From Dipteris shenzhenensis (taxonomy: Eukaryota > Polypodiophyta > Polypodiopsida > Gleicheniales): a stretch of DNA of 64,000 bases. Below are positions 23,991-35,451 of the stretch, one piece after another. The position numbers and the translations under genes are program-made. A model generated the notes under the pieces. That model ran no database searches and was not told the origin of the DNA. It saw nothing but the letters and a program-made list of their open reading frames with translations. Location: assembly GCA_047967505.1 (NCBI GenBank), contig CM106538.1, one strand, 5' to 3'. Every line of letters starts with the position of its first letter. Positions within the stretch are counted from its first letter, which is position 1.

Positions 23991-26900
23991 CTCTAAGGAT
24001 TTTTGGTGGAGATTCCTTGAGCGTAGGTCCCCATCACCCCTCACCGACACGAGAGTCTGGCACACGTATGCACACCATCTTTATGATGTCCCACACCAGC
24101 CCACTCCAGATCTCATACACACACCTCGCCCCACCACTTGCACGTTGTTCACCAGAGGAGGAGTCAAGGACGCGACATTGAAACTGCACAATGGCCGAGC
24201 TAAGGATCACGAGGGGCTGTGCACTGAGTTTATCACATATGGGATCGACACGTTAGCCCCAATCCTAGCAAAGCTATTCAATGACATTGTTTGCCTTGGC
24301 TTCTCCCACACCTGGACACTCAACACCATCACCCCCATCCACAAGGCAGGGGATCCCATGGACCTGAGTAACTACAGGACTATCATGATTGGACATGTGA
24401 TGTTTAAGATCTATGCAGCTCTATTGGATGCATCGGTCAGCCTGTTCGTAGAGATGAGAGGGCTTAGAGCAAAGCATCAGGCCGGTTTCAGGCGAGACCA
24501 TGGGACTACGGATCACATACTCACACTCAGGAGTGTCATTGAGGAGGCCAGATCACGGAAGGAGAGGGTATATTGTTGCTTTGTGGATTTCTGCAAAGCC
24601 TTTGACACAGTACCTCGAGCTCATCTCATCACACGCCTACAAACAGTGGGATTTGATCAGGAGATCATCTGGGCAGTCATGACACTATATGAGAGAGTCT
24701 CAGGCCGAGTTCAGACAGGCACAGGTTAGACAGATGAGATCCTGAGTACCATAGGGGTCAAACAGGGTTGTCCCTTATCACCGACCCTGTTTGGCCTCTA
24801 CATCGATGAGCTTGAGACTTTCATGGGGCGTTCGGAGGGACCGGTTGCTCACTTGCCGGGATCATCATCAGGATTCTTCTTTATGCAGATGACGTGGCAC
24901 TCTTGTCGTCCACACCGGAGGGGCTCCAGTGACACCTGGATCCACTGCAGGCTTTTTGTTTATCCCATGATTTGGAGGTCAACCTTGGCAAGACCAAGGT
25001 CATGATCTTTAACACCTCTCGAGCAAACATGCAACGGAAGCAAGTTACTTTTACTTTCGGTGGGTCACCAGTTGAGATTGTATCCTCATACACTTACTTG
25101 GGGGTCATCTTCTTCGGCCCGATCTTCATGATGAGACCAGCGATGCAGGCTAGACCGAGCAGGGGATATGCCTCACTGGCTCAACTAGAGAGACAATGCT
25201 TTCACTCCCACTTCCAGGACCCTCAGACCAAGGCTCTTCTCTTCGACTCCTTGGTCCGACCAGCCGGTATGTATGGTAGCCCTTGTTGGGGGCCTGACAT
25301 GTCAGAGATAGAGTGGGCACGGGTGGAGCACCTGCAGATCCTCATGCTCTCACAGATGATCTAGGGGAAACCGTCTGTACCACATCACATCATTCAGGCC
25401 GAGTTTGGTGCTTCTCCACTCCAGCTAGATGCAGCCTTTCAAACCATCACAAATCTACACCAGGTTAGATCATATGGGGACTGCACATCAGGGAGACAGA
25501 GGTTGCCATGGTTGGCTCTCGATTCCTCCATGAGGTTGGCAGCAGAGGGAGACGAGCGATACTGGTATCCACGGACTCACTGATGGTTTGTGAGACTAGG
25601 GTTCCACATCGATAGGATACCTCCTTTTCAGTACAGTTTAGATGCCCCTCCGGTACTCCCACCCACCATCCTGATTGGGCCACACACCAACCAGGTCATT
25701 TGAGAGGATCTCCTGCAGCTACACACCTTTAGGACCTGGTTGGAGCTGAGGGAGCTTCCAATGAAGCTAAGTTTCTACAGAGATTAATGTCTTCCTATTT
25801 CGGAGGAGGGATTCATCACACCACCGGATACACTAAGCTTCATATGCCTCACTCACTACGGATCTCCATCGGACAGTTTCGGGTATCATCACACCGCCTC
25901 CGCATAGAGAGCGACAGAGCAGAGGGGATTCCTAGGGAGCATCGCTTATGCATATTGTGCGACTGTTAGGAGGTTGAGTCGGAGGAGCATTTTATTTTCA
26001 AGTGCCCAGAGTACTATGAGATCCGAAGTCGCTACCACTGCCTCTTCAGAGACGGCTCCGGGCTCCTTTCTAGATTCCTCGCCTACCCAGCTCAGAGATG
26101 CCTCGCGGCCTTCATTCACGAGGGGGTCCGACACCGAGAGTACTTAGTCAGGCAACGGGGCTTGGCCACATCATCAGAGATGCCTCGCGGCCTTCATTCA
26201 CGAGGGGGTCTGACACAGAGAGTACTTACTCAGGCGACGAGGCTTGGCCACATCATCAGACACCTCTCAGAGCAGGATCACAGAGTTCTTCCCATTGAGT
26301 GACATTGATCGTCCAGTCTCTAGCCGCAGACGTGACAAAGACCTCGACCCGACGACCGCAGCACGACACACGAGACATCGAGGGGACACACAGATCACTC
26401 TGGGGGGCCTCCCGTCATTGTTTAGACCCGGGATGCGTCCCACGGGAGTCACGGTGGCTCTGGTCTTGTGTCGAGCCTCGTCCAGGAGACCGAGACGCAC
26501 GGCACCCCTTGACGGGTGCTAGTGTCCCATCACCGGCTATGCACCAGCCAGGGCGACATGACATACGGAGGATTCTGCTCCGCTCTAGTCCTTTTCATGG
26601 ACGCAAGGAAGGAAACGAAGGTGAAGGCGGGGAGGGATGTGAAGGCAGGATGGATGTGAAGGCATGATGGAGGTAGGATGGAGGTGGGGAAGGAGGCAGA
26701 GGCGAGGGATGGCGGGAAGGGTGGAGGCGGAAGGGGCTAAGGGGAGGAGAGAGAAGGTGGGAAGGGTGGGCAACGGGAGAGCTATAGGCTATATCATGGA
26801 CTATCCATAGATGCCACTTATACATTGGTATGAACCTTGTAGGCCTAGTTATAGTCAGTTATGACTATTGGTACAGTTAGTTTATGTACCATCTAGGTCA

Positions 26901-27218
26901 ACGTGCTGAATTGATCCGGAGACTTCTCTTTGAGCCCTTCCCTCCTCATTTGGCATCCCTTTGCCTTGCGCTACGAGTTTCCTTCCATTGGATCTCTCTC
27001 TCTCTCCATTTCTACGTGCTCTCCTCCTCATGGGAGCACTTCTTTTGTTGTAATTCTCATTACCACCTCTCCAGATGTATTTGATTATATATGATCAGAC
27101 TTAGGGTTCAGCACGGGTGATGATGCTCGTTTCAGTAGCTCCACCCTTACTGTGATTTGTATCAGGTTTTCTTTCAGTCTCATAGACCCATCGGTCTTCC
27201 GAAGACTCTAATAAAATT

Positions 27219-27271
<53 letters not shown>
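23991..27271 (+). mobile_element. LINE ORF2 (RT to C-terminus) with 3' UTR
   Basis: RT motifs in order: ITPIHKAGDPMDLSNYRTI (about 24330), HQAGFRRDHGTTDHI (24478), CFVDFCKAFDTVPRAHL (24578), VKQGCPLSPTLFGLYIDEL (24758), YADDVAL at 24882-24902, SYTYLGV (25090). After the thumb it reaches a C-terminal zinc-binding-like region (CILCDC...ESEEHFIFKCP, about 25950-26010). At least three stops or frameshifts (e.g. TAG at 24727) disable it. The 3' UTR has a purine-rich tract (26590-26780) and ends ATAGACCCATCGGTCTTCCG...AATAAAATTT followed by (TC)n. An 82-bp tandem duplication lies at 26094-26257. Confidence 0.8.
26094..26257. repeat. Tandem duplication, 2 x 82 bp
   Basis: AGATGCCTCGCGGCCTTCAT occurs at 26096 and 26178 within otherwise matching 82-bp units of the LINE C-terminal region. 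Confidence 0.9.
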
Positions 27272-27272
<1 letters not shown>

Positions 27273-27281
27273 CCCCCCCTC
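27218..27281 (+). repeat. (TC)n and C-run at LINE 3' end
   Basis: Begins right after TAATAAAATTTCTT of the LINE and continues as pure TC, then C9 and a short C-rich end. Confidence 0.9.
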
Positions 27282-27604
27282 CCGCATGCTTCTGCATTTG
27301 CATTACTTTCGCAGCTTAGTCTCAGCTCTGAGTTGATGGCGTACGCACATCATCATAGTAGCAATTGCACGATACCGTGCCAAGAGGTGGCAGACAAGTG
27401 GAGCGGGTGGTGTGTGTAAAGATATGTGGGGTGGCCTCATGGAGAGAGTGGGTGATCAAAGCAACTCGATCTTCTAGAAGCGGGATGTCCTCAAGATCTA
27501 TCAGTAGAGTCAAAGATGTGCAGAATACTCAATTGAAAGGCTATGCTCAAAGTGTATGTCATGATAGGTAGTTTGTGTGAGCAATGTCGTGGTGTGTGTC
27601 GTGA

Positions 27605-27608
<4 letters not shown>

Positions 27609-27655
<47 letters not shown>

Positions 27656-28957
27656 ATTAAGTCTTCAAAAGTTCTAAGGATCTATGAGACTAAAGAACTT
27701 GATTCAAAGAGCTGAAGGGGTGGAGCCTCTAAACGGGCATCAACACCCATGACGAACACAAGAAAAGCCATGATGATATCGATACCGATACATATAGAGA
27801 AATCTTTATATTCATGGAGCTGTGGCGATCCTGGGATGGTCACCCAGAAGTGAACCTTGAGGGAGGGGATGGCGATGCAAGAGGCTGTGGTGGCATAAAG
27901 CCATGGATGGGGCACTAATAGATGTCGATTAATGTGGTCTATTGCGGTCTAGTGGCTATGGCCCTGTGACGAACAAGTACCACTATCAATCCCCTCAGCT
28001 GTGCCTCCCGCTGGAAAGCATGGAGGTAAGGTTCCCAAGTTTAATATGTGCCTCAACCCACTGACAAGTATGCCAAAGAAAATTAATTATAAGTCTTCAG
28101 AAGACCAGAGGGTTTATGAGACTAAAAGAACCCGATACAATGAGTTGAGGGGTGGAGCTTCTATGCAGGTATCAATACCCATGATGAACGCAAGAAAAAA
28201 TCCATGATCATAATGATACTGGTACATAAAGAGAGAGAAAGCTCTTTGAGCTCATAGAGAGGGTGGGGGCTGGCGGCACTGTGGTGATCATTTGGAGGGA
28301 GCTGGTGGAGAAGACCAAGCCTATGTGGGGATCGACGATGTGTGAGGCTGCTGTGGTGGCATAAAACCTATGGTGTGGCATCGACGGCTAGCGGTACATG
28401 TGGTCCTCTGTGGTCTCCTAGCTATGGCTCTGCAATGGACCAGTGCCGTCAGCGGCATTGCCTCCAATGTAGTGAGCATGGAGGGACGGTCCCTAGTCTG
28501 ATCTATGCCTCAACCCGTTGGCCAGTCTAGTGTGTCTCTCACTCTGGTCCTCGGATCCACCGTCTCCCTGAGCCTTACTGGTCGGTGTTGTCTAGTCTAG
28601 CTCGAATAACTCGGTGCTCTAAGTGGAGTCTGGCTGTATTCGGATCTTGCCTATGTGTCCTCAGCAAATGCTCCTTGTGTCGGCATGCCTCATGGAGTGA
28701 GAAAGAAAGAAAGAAAGAAAGAAAAAGTCTATTAAAACCTATGGAAGACCGATGGGTCTATGACACTGAGTAGTGGAAACCTGATACAATAAGCTGAAAG
28801 GGTGAAGCTACTAAATGAGCATCACGCTGAGAAAGAAAGAAAGAAAGAAAGAAAAAGTCTATTAAAACCTATGGAAGACCGATGGGTCTATGACACTGAG
28901 TAGTGGAAACCTGATACAATAAGCTGAAAGGGTGAAGCTACTAAATGAGCATCACGC
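27609..28957 (-). mobile_element. Cluster of minus-strand LINE 3' tails
   Basis: At least three copies of the same LINE 3' UTR in inverse orientation to 27.2 kb. First, a (GA)n run at 27609-27651 followed by the complement of ...CTTTAGTCTCATAGATCC. Second, a copy without microsatellite near 28085-28200 (GTCTTCAGAAGACCAGAGGG). Third, a 130-bp unit duplicated in tandem (28698-28827 and 28828-28957), each starting with (GAAA)n and reading GAAGACCGATGGGTCTATGA. Short 5'-truncated insertions of one family, or one insertion that was later duplicated. Confidence 0.65.
28698..28957. repeat. Tandem duplication, 2 x 130 bp
   Basis: The two units are identical or nearly so over the (GAAA)n start, the LINE tail and the end CTAAATGAGCATCACGC. 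Confidence 0.95.
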
Positions 28958-29057
28958 ACGCTAAGTGCTAAGAACTACTTAGTCATAGCATCATCATCAT
29001 CATCATATCAAATCTAATGTCAGATACATTAGGGGGAGGAGGGGAAAAGGGGGGGGG

Positions 29058-29095
<38 letters not shown>

Positions 29096-29717
29096 AACCT
29101 TGATTTAAACAAAACATAAGTCAAAATAGCTTGTCAATTTCTAACAATGATGAGATTTGATCGATTGAAACGTGACCAATCGTCTGAAGGGACATGTGGA
29201 GAGGGGAGCATCACTCTAACACTAGGAACGGAATGGAAAGATGGAAAGCATGATGAAAATGGAAAGAAAGTACAAGTGCAAGGCAATGATAACCAAAATA
29301 CTCACGTGTAGATAAAGCTTGATGTTGACTCATATTTAAAAGACTCAAGACAAGTACAACACTATATAGTGTGACACTAGACTCTAGAAAACACACAATG
29401 TATATGGGATAAGTCCCATAGTGACATGTGGCACTCTAGGATGTCAAGAAGAATGGTGTCTACTAAAATACACTAGAAACACCACCTAGAGACCTAGTAC
29501 ACTCCAAATAACTCACACTTTGACTTCATATTCTAACATCGTCTAGAAAGTGGCTATCACCAGGTCCGATAGATTACCAAGACATGCACAAGATGGCATT
29601 CTCTACAATACTTTTAGTTAATTCAGAGTTTAGACCAATGCTCCAGTTACATTCTCACAACAATGGAGGCTATTTTCAAAAACTACCACAATTTTTGTGA
29701 TGTCTTTCTTTTGATAT
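28958..29717. other. Unassigned intron sequence with (GA)n
   Basis: Contains a G-run and (GA)n microsatellite at about 29041-29092. The remainder shows no gene or element I can name. Confidence 0.4.
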
Positions 29718-30175
29718 TTTGGTTACAAATAAGAGTGACAATTCCCTTTTTGTCAATCCCGGTTAGAAGTATATTATTTGGACCATTTCATTAGAGTAAA
29801 TTGTACCGCAATGGATCCTGCAAAGATTAAGGCCATGGTCGAATGGCCAATTTGGTTATGAATAAGAGCACTATGACAATTCCCTTTTTGTCGATCCCTC
29901 TTAGAAGTATATTATTTGGGTCATTTCATTTGAGTGAATTGTACCGCAATGGATCCTGTAAAGTTAGGCTATGGTCAAATGGCCGACTCCTTGGATCTTC
30001 ATGATGTTAGAACTTCTCTTGGTATGTGGTCATACTACCATCCCTTTGCGGAGCATTTTGTTTGCTTTGCAACAACACTTTGTGAACTTATCATGAAAGG
30101 ACCCATTCTTGTCTTGTTAGATTCACAGGTTTTCAGTTCTCAAAAGTACTCTTGAATTATGGACCTGTTCTTATC
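29718..30175 (+). mobile_element. Ty3/gypsy RT-RNase H scrap with tandem duplication
   Basis: The frames read a degenerate ...HFI.VNCTAMDPAKIKAMVEWP, the gypsy segment just after the RT active site, followed by the SL...SYYHPFAEHF-like piece (about 29995-30060). The first about 133 bp is present twice (29718 and 29851), the second copy more diverged. Confidence 0.6.
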
Positions 30176-30183
30176 ATTCCATT

Positions 30184-33100
30184 TTTTTTTTCAAGAAAAT
30201 TACTTCATTAAGTATGAATGAAAACCGCAAGAGCAAGCTCAAATGCGGGAGTACATCATGCAATGCATGAGGAAAAAACAGCTCAAAGTGAGCTAATAAA
30301 GAACCAAGGCGGAGGCTGAAAATGCCATCTCAACCTTGAAGGAAACTCTGAGAAGAAAGGAGATCCCCTCCAAACTCTGGTAAAAGTAACTCTCCTAGCA
30401 GTGGCTGCTCTTGAGGATCCCTGCATGCTCGCCCAAATGGCCGTCAGAGTGTGTGCTGTGTAAATCCAAATACTGGCCATAGTCTGGGAAGGGTGAACCT
30501 GGATACCCTCCATTGCCTCTGCACACCTGGCTCTCCAAATATGCCAAGCTGCAATGCTAGCCAAAATCTCCTGGAGTGAGGAAAACATCCTGGAGGAAAC
30601 AAGATTCCACTGAGTGTCGCCGTACAATCAAAGCTAGATCTGGATCATGTCCCTCGAAAAACACCTGTGCACCAATAAGAGATAACCAAGCCACTGAACC
30701 CCAAGTCATATAGAAAGGTGTTGTATGAAAGATGCTGAAAATCCTAGCAACACCTTTCCAGATCGTCCTCGCCTATCTGCACAATGCAAACAGTACCACC
30801 TCTGTCAAGAGCCCAATCATCCACATAAAATTTTTGTCAATCCGTGCATGTATAGGCATCTGCAATCTCCTGTTCGACCAAGAAAACAGGAGAGAATGTG
30901 GCTGAGTGTGAAAAGCATCATCATGCCAAGCATCCTTGCCACTGTACTGAAAAATGAAGGCATCCCACGTTGCTCTCTCTAGGGAGTGAATGCCACCTTC
31001 CCTACCACCTCTTTTGTCTGAGCGGGGGACACAAACTAAGTGCAAAGAAATTCAATCAGATTTAAGGGTGTGAGTTGCTTGAGAATCTAGGGTGTACTCG
31101 TGTAGTCAGTTCGTTGGCATAGGGGACAGTGAACTGATAGAAATCAGCTTGCAGCTCCTCAAATAGCAATTAGAAGACTTAGGGTCATTTCAAACATGTC
31201 GAAATCGCCCCCTATAATCCAAGTATCTGCAATATGTAACCAAGAGAGCGGTTACTTCCAAAAAAACAATCCCCTCTAGAGTTGGGTGCATAAAGGTTTA
31301 ACAGAGCAACCTTATGCCCATCAATCAAAAGTATAATCCACTGAGCTCTAGAAGAGACTATGATCCCATGTCCAATCACTAAGGGGAGTATAGAAGAAGA
31401 AACAGAAATGCAAGTACCTCCCCTGGTGCCCAAGGCGGGTGACCAAAAAGTGTGGCCTGAAAGAAGCTTACCCGACTTGGAACAATCCCTAGCATCCAAT
31501 TTGTGTTCTTGAATCATCAAAATGTCCATGGGACCCCCAGTAACACCTGAATGAAGTTGGTTATAAATCAGCTACCTGCAACAGCGGTGAGGTACACTCC
31601 CGAGACCCTGAACGTTCCAACTGACAATCCTCATCTGCAAGAGGAGGCGGCCGGATGAAAGATCCTACCCAACCTGGTAGTGGAGAAAGCCCTCTCCTAC
31701 GAAAGCACACCCCCCTGCTGAGGGGGAAACTCTGTCCTAGAAGATGCGCACCCCAAGCGTGAAGGGCACAAACTCCTCTGCCTCAAACTCTGCCAGAACT
31801 GAAAATGAATTCCGGTGAAGTACCTCTGGCGCAAGAGTGCGAAGGAGCCTTGCGGAAGGAGTGGAACCAATAACCCCCTTACCTTTGTCAGGTGTAGACA
31901 GATTTGGCCACAACTGCATGACCTCAGCCACAATTTTTTCATTGTTTTCAAGTAAAGCACGGGTCTCTGCAGAAAGGTTCTCCCTAGATGAGCGCTCATG
32001 TATCTGAATAGGATCAGGAGCAGTCTCATCTGCACATGGAACCAGGACACGGATGTCTCCTACTTAAAGAGACGGGTCCGCGGCCCCGTCAGTGGTAGCC
32101 TGAGGTACTGGCTCACCAACTCTGACAGGCACCCAACGGGAAACGACCGAAGCAGGACGTGCTGACTGTCCTGTTTGCGCTGTAGAAGTACCAGGACGAG
32201 AGGCTGATGCTCCTCTAGGAACTGGTCATGAAGAAGGTCCGGGTCGGGTGAAGCTATAAGATGCACCCGTGGATCTTTTTTGTCTTTTCTTTTTCCTTAG
32301 GCAATCTCTGGCAAAGTGCCCAAGGAACTTGCAAATCCTACACTAATCTTGTCTCCCTGCAATCTCGACTCTCTGTCTGAAGAAGGAGCCATATGGACAC
32401 TAAAGCATAATGTGGTCATCCGAGATGTTAGGGTCAGAGACAATGATCCTAACACACGGTACCCGGGTCGGCGCGGGTGAAGCTATAAGGTGCACCCATG
32501 GATCTTTTTTGTCTTTTCTTTTTCCTTGGGCAAATCCTACACTGATCCTGTCTCCCTGCAATCTTGACTCTCTGTCTGAAGAAGGAGCCATATGGACACT
32601 GAAGCATAATGTGGTCATCCGAGATGTTAGGGTCAAAGACAATGACCCTAACACGTGGTACCCCATCGGACCTAACTGCCTCTGCTGCTGAAGTAGGCAT
32701 CTCAGGGAGAGGGGGTATCTCAGTAACCACTCCAAAGGTGGCTCCAATGGAATGTAGTAGTCGATGGTACACCTGAGGAAGGCCTGGAAATCTGATGAAG
32801 AGTAACGGCGTTCGGCTATCTTCCTCGACAGGATCAAACCCCAATGAAAAAGGGGTCAGAAAAATCCTCCTGGAGCCCAGTGCTAACGGACTAGCCTAAA
32901 GCATTATACGTGTTGCCTCCGAGGAGTCAAAAACAATCTAGAAGAAACCTCACCCAAGCAAACGAACATCTGAGAAGTGCCCTGTGAGGTCTCCAGGCAA
33001 AGCAACGAGCATCCAGTCCCTCGCCTGTAACCTGGAAGGGTGGGACCCACGGATGCGAGCAACAAATGAAGTCGAGCTCTCTTGCTCTATATCTTTTTTG

Positions 33101-33200
33101 AGCTGCTGCAACTCGTCTTTTGAGAAAATGATGGTTTTTGCCGCCGGTGGAAGCGGGTGAGAATTGGCTAAAGGCTAAGCCATCGTCAATCGGAGTGGAA
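30184..33200 (-). mobile_element. LINE with ORF1 and endonuclease, RT deleted
   Basis: From the right on the minus strand: ORF1 (about 32850-31700) with FIRFPGLPQVYHRLLHSIG at the DUF4283 position and a zinc-knuckle start (QDQCRIC, about 32550); endonuclease at 31212-31529 (DILMIQEHKLDAR, GGTCISVSS, KVALLNLYAP); then, without a reverse transcriptase, the C-terminal EILASIAAWHIWRAR region (30283-30627) and an A11 end at about 30182. A segment of about 229 bp in ORF1 is tandemly duplicated (32246-32703). Confidence 0.65.
32246..32703. repeat. Tandem duplication, 2 x about 229 bp
   Basis: GGGTGAAGCTATAAG starts at 32246 and 32475. Both copies run through the CATCCGAGATGTTAGGGTCA segment. Copy 1 has about 30 extra bases near 32300. 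Confidence 0.85.
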
Positions 33201-33239
33201 AGGCCGACGCGAACACAGTTGAACTCCGTCGGACTAAAA

Positions 33240-33805
33240 TGCTGCAAGGAAGGAGAAGGAGGAGGCTGAAGGGAGGAGACACGAAGGGGAGAGAGCTGAG
33301 GTAGGCAGGGAGAAGCTGAGGGGAGGAGGACTGAAAGAGGGAGGAGGGGTGAGGATAGGGGCAGGGGAAAGGAGGTGGAAAAGGGGCTGAAGGAGAGGAG
33401 AAGGGGCTGAGAGTAGAGGAGAGGGTAGGAGGGGGTAGGGGCTGAGAGAGGGGGCTGTAGAGGGCGGAGTAGAGGCGGGGTGAGGGGGCTGTAGAGGGCG
33501 GAGTAGGGGCGGGGTAGGGGCTGAGAGTAGAGGCGGGGAAGAGGCGGGGGTAGGGGCGGGGAAGGGACGGGGGTAGGGGCTGAGAGAGGGGGGGCTGGGA
33601 GGGCGGAGCAAAGGCGGGGGTAGGGGCGGAGGAAGGGGGCGGGGGGGCAGAAGAAAGGGCGGGGATAGGGGCAGGGAAAGGCCGGGGAGGAGGCGGGGAA
33701 AGGGAGTGTTAGGGAGGGGGCTGAGGGGAGGGAGGAGAGAGGGGCGGGGAAGGGAGGTAGAGAAGCAGCAGGGAAGGCGGGGAGCAGCAGCAGCTCGCAG
33801 CACCG
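33240..33805. repeat. G-rich minisatellite-like tract
   Basis: About 560 bp in which the plus strand is almost free of T and C-poor, built from variants of GGGGCGGGG, GTAGGGGCTGAGAG and GAGGAGAAGG. Long minus-strand frames through it are proline/serine low-complexity and are not credible genes. It sits immediately 5' of the minus-strand LINE ORF1, so it may be that element's 5' UTR. Confidence 0.85.
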
Positions 33806-33819
33806 CAACTGTCTTTTTC

Positions 33820-34520
33820 ATTGAAGCTTATCATTCCATATTCATTTGTCCAAGCCATGTATTGGTCAAGGCAAACGCTTGTGGTGTTGGCTTGGAAGTG
33901 GTTTTGATGCAAGAATATCATCTAGTAGGATATGAGACAAGCTCAAAGATTTTGAATTGGAGTCCAACATGCATACACTCAATATCACCTCATGGGAGCT
34001 GAATGTGTTGTTTCAACCGAACGCCAAAGTTTATGTTATTTTCTCAATCAACTATTGATGAGGAAGGAGTTCTTCACACGGCTGGCACTTTTGCGAACTT
34101 TCCATTTTCCAATTGTGCATGTAGCTGATCAAGGCAACAAAGTTATTCATGATGAACATCTATCCCTAATCAAAAGGTGTTTGTTTATGTGCCTAGCCCC
34201 TATGCCAAGATCTTACTTTTCAAAAGATATGGATCGACTTGCGTGATGTTTTGACAATGGAAGATTATTTCATAAATGGAAGCTACCTTTCCCAAAAAAG
34301 GAAGCTTTGTGTAGCCGCTGTGAATTCCACCGACCGACTAAAGACAAACTTTTATTTATTTATTTTTAAACAAATAATCCCATGTTCTTCCATGCATGAG
34401 GCATCAGCGTACTTTGAAGTCCCTTTTCCAACAATTCCACAAGAGAAGGGATCGCACAAATTATATCATGAAATATTTGACTGGGCATTGCCATGGATTT
34501 ATTCTATCTGATAACTCCTA
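33820..34520 (+). mobile_element. Ty3/gypsy RNase H fragment
   Basis: The frame 33835-34002 reads the gypsy RNase H entry (VKANACGVGLEVVLMQE, the usual TDAS.GVG.VLMQ with the catalytic Asp replaced). Further on, GSYLSQKRKLCVA (about 34260) matches the segment before the integrase zinc finger. Interrupted by several stops. Confidence 0.6.
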
Positions 34521-35290
34521 AAAAACAACGGCACAGATAGGACATGAACCATCATTGACCACTTCAGCGAACAAGGCCATTTCATTTCCTAGAGAAGACT
34601 CGACAATAACTTCAAATATCATGATATACCTCACTTGACTGTGCTCTCAAGATAGGAAGCTCATGAGCACCTTCCGGTGCGCTCTTTATGAGTAAATGGA
34701 TACTAAGCTAAACTTCACTTTGTCTTTCCATTTGCAATCCTATCGTATTTAAAAAAGCTGCAAATCTTCATCTCTCTTCTCAAAGCTTATGTCCAGGATC
34801 GGTAGAAGGAATGGGTTTCCTTCCTGCCCACATCCTAGAGCTTGCATACAAAAATACACTTCATGATTCAATCAGAAAGCTTCATTGGAGATAATGTATT
34901 GACACTACTTGCCTACACTTATCATGGACACTCACAACAATCACAGCCACTCACTTGATTCTAGATTATCGAACTGCTCTAGTTTCTGGATTTTTGGGAT
35001 TCACCCACCCAAACAGGAGTTTGACCTATTTTTCACTTGGGTTTGATACCGGGCACTCTGGACTCTATGGAAGGATAGAAATCATAGTCTTTTGTGATCC
35101 TACTTTCTCTACTTTCTCCTTTTTCAGGCGCTCCTTGCAGCAATCTCTCTTTGATTGTCCGCAAACTCATTACATAGACTCTGATGTCTACTTGTCATAT
35201 AGTGAGATCTTCTGCTGATGTACTTTGGCACATCCCATTTTGGGATAGCTACTCTGTAATATAAAGTCTCAAAAAATTTCACCCAAAAAA
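34521..35290 (+). mobile_element. Probable LINE C-terminal end
   Basis: Frame 34955-35218 includes SGLYGR...FFRRSLQQSLFD, resembling the LYG..SVDV..FFRSSLLRSLQD pattern of the LINE at 9002. It ends at 35216 and is followed by a short 3' UTR, an A9 run and a TG/AG microsatellite. Before 34955 I see nothing assignable. The family call is tentative. Confidence 0.4.
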
Positions 35291-35293
35291 AAA

Positions 35294-35338
35294 TGTGTGT
35301 GTGTGTGTGTGTGTGTGAGCGAGAGAGAGAGAGAGAGC
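35294..35338. repeat. (TG)n(AG)n microsatellite at NHD1 splice donor
   Basis: TG repeats then AG repeats follow an A9 run. On the minus strand the tract begins only about six bases inside the intron from the GTATGT donor of the exon at 35345-35451. Confidence 0.95.
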
Positions 35339-35344
35339 ACATAC

Positions 35345-35451
35345 TTCCTTAGCTCCCGGTCAGGGACAAGCTTTCGGAGGAGAGATATCATCACGATAGT
35401 TGATGTCAAATTGTCAAGAACAGAACTCAGAAAAAATGTCACTATTCCTAC
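35345..35451 (-). CDS. NHD1: NHD1-like antiporter exon with first DN motif
   Basis: A 107-bp exon encoding VGIVTFFLSSVLDNLTST, IVMISLLRKLVPDRELR and two bases of a lysine codon. SSVLDNLTST is the first of the two Asp-Asn helix motifs of the NhaD/ArsB superfamily and is essentially invariant in plant NHD1. The acceptor is AGCAG (35452-35456) and the donor GTATGT, just upstream of a microsatellite. It lies between introns of 17,630 and 18,622 bp and is uninterrupted. Confidence 0.95.

Noticed and set aside
27609-28957. CRISPR-like or satellite array
   Set aside because: The repeats are truncated LINE tails and a simple 2 x 130-bp duplication. There are no regular spacers.
32927-33808. 293- and 195-codon minus-strand proline/serine-rich frames
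   Set aside because: Produced by the C-rich strand of a low-complexity tract in two overlapping phases. No domain or start context.
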